Source of the DNA: Spirochaetes bacterium ADurb.Bin110
GTDB lineage: Bacteria > Spirochaetota > Spirochaetia > Treponematales > Rectinemataceae
Reading direction: 5' to 3'
Length of the DNA: 11,244 nt
Assembly: GCA_002070755.1 (NCBI GenBank)
Contig: MWDY01000032.1
Span: 1 to 11,244, forward strand
The notes beneath the pieces are model-generated. The model was given only the letters and a program-made list of their open reading frames with translations, searched no databases and had not been told where the DNA came from. The position numbers were made by a program, and so were the translations under genes. Below are positions 8,892 through 11,244 of this stretch, one piece after another; within the stretch, counting starts at the first letter, position 1, and each line of letters begins with the position of its first letter.

Positions 8892-8917
8892 ACCAAATTG
8901 CGAACATAACTTGACAC
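8892..8917 (-). repeat. Right terminal inverted repeat of the IS256-family element
   Basis: ACCAAATTGCGAAC at 8892-8905 is the exact reverse complement of 7581-7594, and ACAC at 8914-8917 closes the element. The outer part contains TTGACA (8911-8916) pointing out of the IS towards the DUF262 gene. The transposase stop lies 30 bases inside. Confidence 0.85.
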
Positions 8918-8938
8918 GATCGTATGGAGGCCTATTAA

Positions 8939-10735
8939 ATGACAATTCAAAGGTATTCTGTAAATCAATATCCTATTCAGACAATCATCAGCTGGATTCA
9001 ATCTAATGAAATTGCTATTCCTGAGATTCAGCGACCCTTCAAATGGGATGCAACAAAGGTTAGAGATTTTATTGATTCATTGTATTATGGCTATCCTGTA
9101 GGATATTTTATCATTTGGCGCAATCCAAATGTTCGCCTTAAGGATGGCACAATCTCTATTGGCAAACGTATCCTGATAGATGGCCAGCAAAGAGTTACTG
9201 CAATTATGGCATCACTTTTATCTACTGAGATTGTTAATAGCGAATATATCAAGAAAAAAATCACTATTGCTTTTAATCCAGTAAGAAAGGAATTTGCCGT
9301 TTCTGATGCTGCAATAAAGAAAGATAAGAAGTGGATCTCGGATATATCTGATGTATTCCATCCTGACTTTTCTCTTCTTGACTTTATTGAAAGATATTGT
9401 GATCAGAATGAAGAGCTTGACAAAAATGCTGTTTTCAAGAGCGTTGAATTATTAAAAGGTATTGTAAATAATAGTATTGGCCTCATTGAACTCAATTCCG
9501 ATTTGGATATAGATACTGTCACAGAGATATTTATTCGAATAAATTCCCAAGGCGTTGTTTTAAGCCAAGCTGATTTTGTTATGTCTAAGATAGCAGCAAA
9601 TGAGAGCTATAGCGGGAATTTATTGCGAAAGGCTATTGACTACTTTTGTCATCTAGCAGTTGAACCATCATTTTACAGGCAGCTCAAAGAAATAGATAAA
9701 GAATTTGCTCAAACAGAATATTTTCAAAAGATGTCTTGGTTAAAAGATGAAATTGATGATTTGTATGATCCGTCATATACAGATGTTCTTAGAGTTGCAT
9801 TTACTTATAAATTCAAGCGGGGCAGACTTCAAGATCTTGTTGCCCTTTTGTCCGGAAGAAATTTCGAGACAAAACAATATGAAGAAACTATAGCAGAAGA
9901 ATCCTTTTATCAATTATCAGAAGGAATTAAAGCCTATATAAATGAGAATAACTTTAAGAAATTTGTCATGATTATACGCTCCGCTGGATTCACTACCTCT
10001 TCCCTCATTCGATCTCAGAATGCACTAAACTTTTCATATATCTTGTATCTTTCTCTTAGAGAATCTGGAGTATCACAGGCAGAAATTGAATCTCTTGTAC
10101 GCAAATGGTTTGTTTTATCAGTACTTACCAGCCGCTATTCAGGCTCGCCAGAATCGGTATTTGATTACGATATTAAGCATATAAATAATGATGGTGCTAA
10201 AAAATATATTGATGACATAATTGCTGCGCAACTTCCTGAAAATTATTGGGAAATAGCCCTTCCTCTACAAATGGATACCTCTGTTACGAGTAGCCCTTTG
10301 TTTAATGTTTTTCTTGCCGCTCAGATTAAGAATAATGATAAAGGATTTCTTTCAAGAGATGTTGCAGTCAAAGATCTCGTCGAATTGAAAGGTGATTCCC
10401 ATCATATTTTTCCTAAAGAGTATTTAAAAAAACAAGGATTCAATCGTTCAATATATAATCAAATAGCTAACTACGCTATGGCCCAAAGTGAAATAAATAT
10501 TGCTATAGGCGCTTCTGCCCCTTCTATATATCTTAATGATGTTTTAGAACAGTGTAGGGGAGGACAGTTGAAATATGGAGGCATACAATCAGAGGAAGAT
10601 CTAATGAAAAATATGCAGATTCATTGTATCCCATTGGAGATATTTCAGATGACCGCTAGCGACTACAATGATTTTTTAGAAATTAGGCGTAAATTGATGT
10701 CCAGAAAAATAAGGGATTATTTCTTATCTTTATGA
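8939..10735 (+). CDS. GmrSD-like DUF262 protein with C-terminal DUF1524/HNH nuclease domain
   Basis: A 598-residue single-chain protein of the GmrSD (type IV restriction) group. Known members bind or cut modified phage DNA, with a nucleotide-binding DUF262 half and an HNH-type DUF1524 half. The DUF262 signatures are [10 protein letters not shown] at 27-36, [13 protein letters not shown] at 48-60, [11 protein letters not shown] at 78-88 (DGQQR 81-85) and [10 protein letters not shown] at 196-205. The nuclease end shows HHIFPKEYL from H488, N511 in IANYA, and N520 in [15 protein letters not shown], in the order expected for DUF1524. Both halves look intact, and the length fits the fused family, which includes GmrSD fusions and SspE-like proteins. 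The ATG is preceded by GGAGG (8926-8930) with eight bases of spacing. The gene starts 22 bases after the IS256 right end, so its native upstream DNA has been displaced and its promoter is unclear. It shares strand with the helicase operon and may once have been its last gene. The target specificity cannot be read from sequence. Confidence 0.93.
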   Translation: MTIQRYSVNQYPIQTIISWIQSNEIAIPEIQRPFKWDATKVRDFIDSLYYGYPVGYFIIWRNPNVRLKDGTISIGKRILIDGQQRVTAIMASLLSTEIVNSEYIKKKITIAFNPVRKEFAVSDAAIKKDKKWISDISDVFHPDFSLLDFIERYCDQNEELDKNAVFKSVELLKGIVNNSIGLIELNSDLDIDTVTEIFIRINSQGVVLSQADFVMSKIAANESYSGNLLRKAIDYFCHLAVEPSFYRQLKEIDKEFAQTEYFQKMSWLKDEIDDLYDPSYTDVLRVAFTYKFKRGRLQDLVALLSGRNFETKQYEETIAEESFYQLSEGIKAYINENNFKKFVMIIRSAGFTTSSLIRSQNALNFSYILYLSLRESGVSQAEIESLVRKWFVLSVLTSRYSGSPESVFDYDIKHINNDGAKKYIDDIIAAQLPENYWEIALPLQMDTSVTSSPLFNVFLAAQIKNNDKGFLSRDVAVKDLVELKGDSHHIFPKEYLKKQGFNRSIYNQIANYAMAQSEINIAIGASAPSIYLNDVLEQCRGGQLKYGGIQSEEDLMKNMQIHCIPLEIFQMTASDYNDFLEIRRKLMSRKIRDYFLSL

Positions 10736-10863
10736 GCTTCTTTTAAAAGTCCAAGAATATTCTGACATGAATTGTAGGAATAAGAAATAGAGACAGGATT
10801 TTGCAGGATAAACCATGAAGTCAGGATTAACAGGTACAAAAAAGTAAGAAAAAGGGCATTAAG

Positions 10864-10889
10864 TGAGCTTTTTGCGAGGTAAAAGCTTA
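10864..10889 (-). terminator. Weak hairpin downstream of the IS4-type transposase remnant
   Basis: AGCTTTT (10866-10872) pairs exactly with AAAAGCT (10881-10887) around an eight-base loop, with one G-T and one T-A pair extending the stem. Read on the minus strand it follows the transposase stop by about 50 bases, and T-rich stretches begin some 12 bases later (CCCTTTTTC). It may terminate that transcript or belong to the IS end. The stem is AT-rich and the T-run is not adjacent, so support is weak. Apart from this hairpin I see nothing recognisable in the non-coding stretch 10736-10937. Confidence 0.22.
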
Positions 10890-10937
10890 TAGCTCTATTC
10901 GATGGGTCATGAGAGTTATGGCTTAAGATATTCGTCT

Positions 10938-11244
10938 TTAGATGAGGCTAGGTAGAATAAACTGCTCAAGAATCTTGATTGCGGCAAGGCAGATTACTCC
11001 ACACATGAGTTCAAAACTCACCTTCTTACCTCCCACGCACCAGTAGCTTCTCCGGTAAGAGCCAATCCTTAAGATGCGAATTCGCTCGCTCTACAACTGA
11101 GCGCTTCTTATAGTGTTCCTTGGTTACTACATCAAAAGCCTCTCGTGAAGGCTTTCTTCTTGGATTCTGATCGATGATTGGAGTCCTACCTCTATCCTGC
11201 ACAAACTGAAAGATACTCTTCGCATCATAGGCGCTGTCCATAAG
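10938..11244 (-). pseudogene. IS4-type (DDE_Tnp_1) transposase 3' end, frameshifted and cut by the window edge
   Basis: On the minus strand, entering at the window edge, the frame reads MDSAYDAKSIFQFVQ, then ..YKKRSVVERANSHLKDW. This gives exactly the Y-X2-R-X3-E-X6-K signature of IS4-family DDE transposases, with E as the last catalytic acid. DSAYDA carries the Asp of the preceding conserved block. At about 11028-11034 the frame breaks (VRG, then Arg and TAA). A one-base shift restores a normal ending, GKKVSFELMCGVICLAAIKILEQFILPSLI, with the stop at 10938-10940. Most of the gene lies to the right of the window. The frameshift removes about 30 residues after the catalytic core, so I call it a pseudogene, although a programmed shift or sequencing error cannot be excluded. 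I could not find the inverted repeat of this element in 10736-10937. Confidence 0.85.

Larger units (their letters stand above)
7569..8917 (+). mobile_element. Complete but inactive IS256-family insertion sequence (1349 bp)
   Basis: The borders are set by terminal inverted repeats at 7569-7594 and 8892-8917, which begin GTGT and end ACAC. They enclose a single degenerate IS256-family (Mutator-type) transposase gene. A length of 1349 bp is normal for this family. The eight or nine bases on either side (ending GTCGAAAA at 7568; starting GATCGTAT at 8918) do not form a clear target duplication. This suggests an old insertion, or loss of adjacent DNA after insertion. The transposase is broken, so the copy could move only if supplied in trans. 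It separates the helicase gene from the DUF262 gene. Confidence 0.85.

Noticed and set aside
8911..8938. Hybrid promoter: TTGACA in the IS right end with TATTAA at 8933-8938 (16-base spacer)
   Set aside because: Transcription would begin at or after the ATG at 8939, so the message would lack the ribosome binding site and probably the start. It cannot explain expression from this start codon.
10740..10749. Palindrome CTTTTAAAAG just after the DUF262 stop, considered as a terminator
   Set aside because: It is a self-complementary AT-rich 10-mer with no loop and no following T-run.
1..11244. CRISPR array, tRNA, rRNA or riboswitch
   Set aside because: I saw no regularly spaced direct repeats, cloverleaf-like segments or conserved RNA motifs. 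The gaps between genes are short.

Overview
The window is a short accessory (defence-island-like) region of an AT-rich bacterial genome. Three large intact plus-strand genes lie between and around remnants of insertion sequences. No housekeeping gene is present to fix the taxon. Bacterial-type ribosome binding sites (AGAGG, GGAGGA, GGAGG), standard ATG starts and the IS families (IS21, IS256, IS4-like) say only that this is a bacterium of low to moderate GC. I do not assign a phylum.

Layout. Bases 2-308 hold the 3' part of a broken IS21-type istB (ATPase helper) gene. Next, 404-2770 encodes a 788-residue protein with an N-terminal membrane anchor, a beta-rich body I do not recognise, and three C-terminal C2H2-like zinc fingers. 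Seventeen bases later, 2788-7467 encodes a 1559-residue superfamily 2 helicase. It has all main helicase motifs, several inserted Cys clusters and a C-terminal DUF1998 / MrfA-type zinc-binding (MZB) module. This architecture resembles Druantia DruE, and the DISARM DrmA plus DrmB pair merged in one chain. An ATG overlapping the helicase stop (7464) starts a frame that runs 35 codons and then meets an insertion sequence exactly at a codon boundary.

That insertion, 7569-8917, is a complete but dead IS256-family element. It has 26-bp terminal inverted repeats (20/26 matching) and a roughly 410-codon transposase ruined by two frameshifts and four in-frame stops. Just beyond its right end, 8939-10735 encodes an intact 598-residue GmrSD-like protein (DUF262 plus a DUF1524-type HNH nuclease), a family known from type IV restriction of modified DNA. 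After about 200 non-coding bases the window ends in the frameshifted 3' part of an IS4-type transposase on the minus strand.

Working model. The zinc-finger membrane protein and the helicase form one operon and are probably partners. The layout of one large uncharacterised protein plus a DruE-like helicase recalls the two-gene type III Druantia (DruH-DruE), but I cannot show that the 788-residue protein is DruH. The DUF262/HNH nuclease may have been the next gene before the IS256 copy landed between them, or it may be an independent restriction gene in the same island. Anti-phage function is inferred from family and context, not shown by the sequence.
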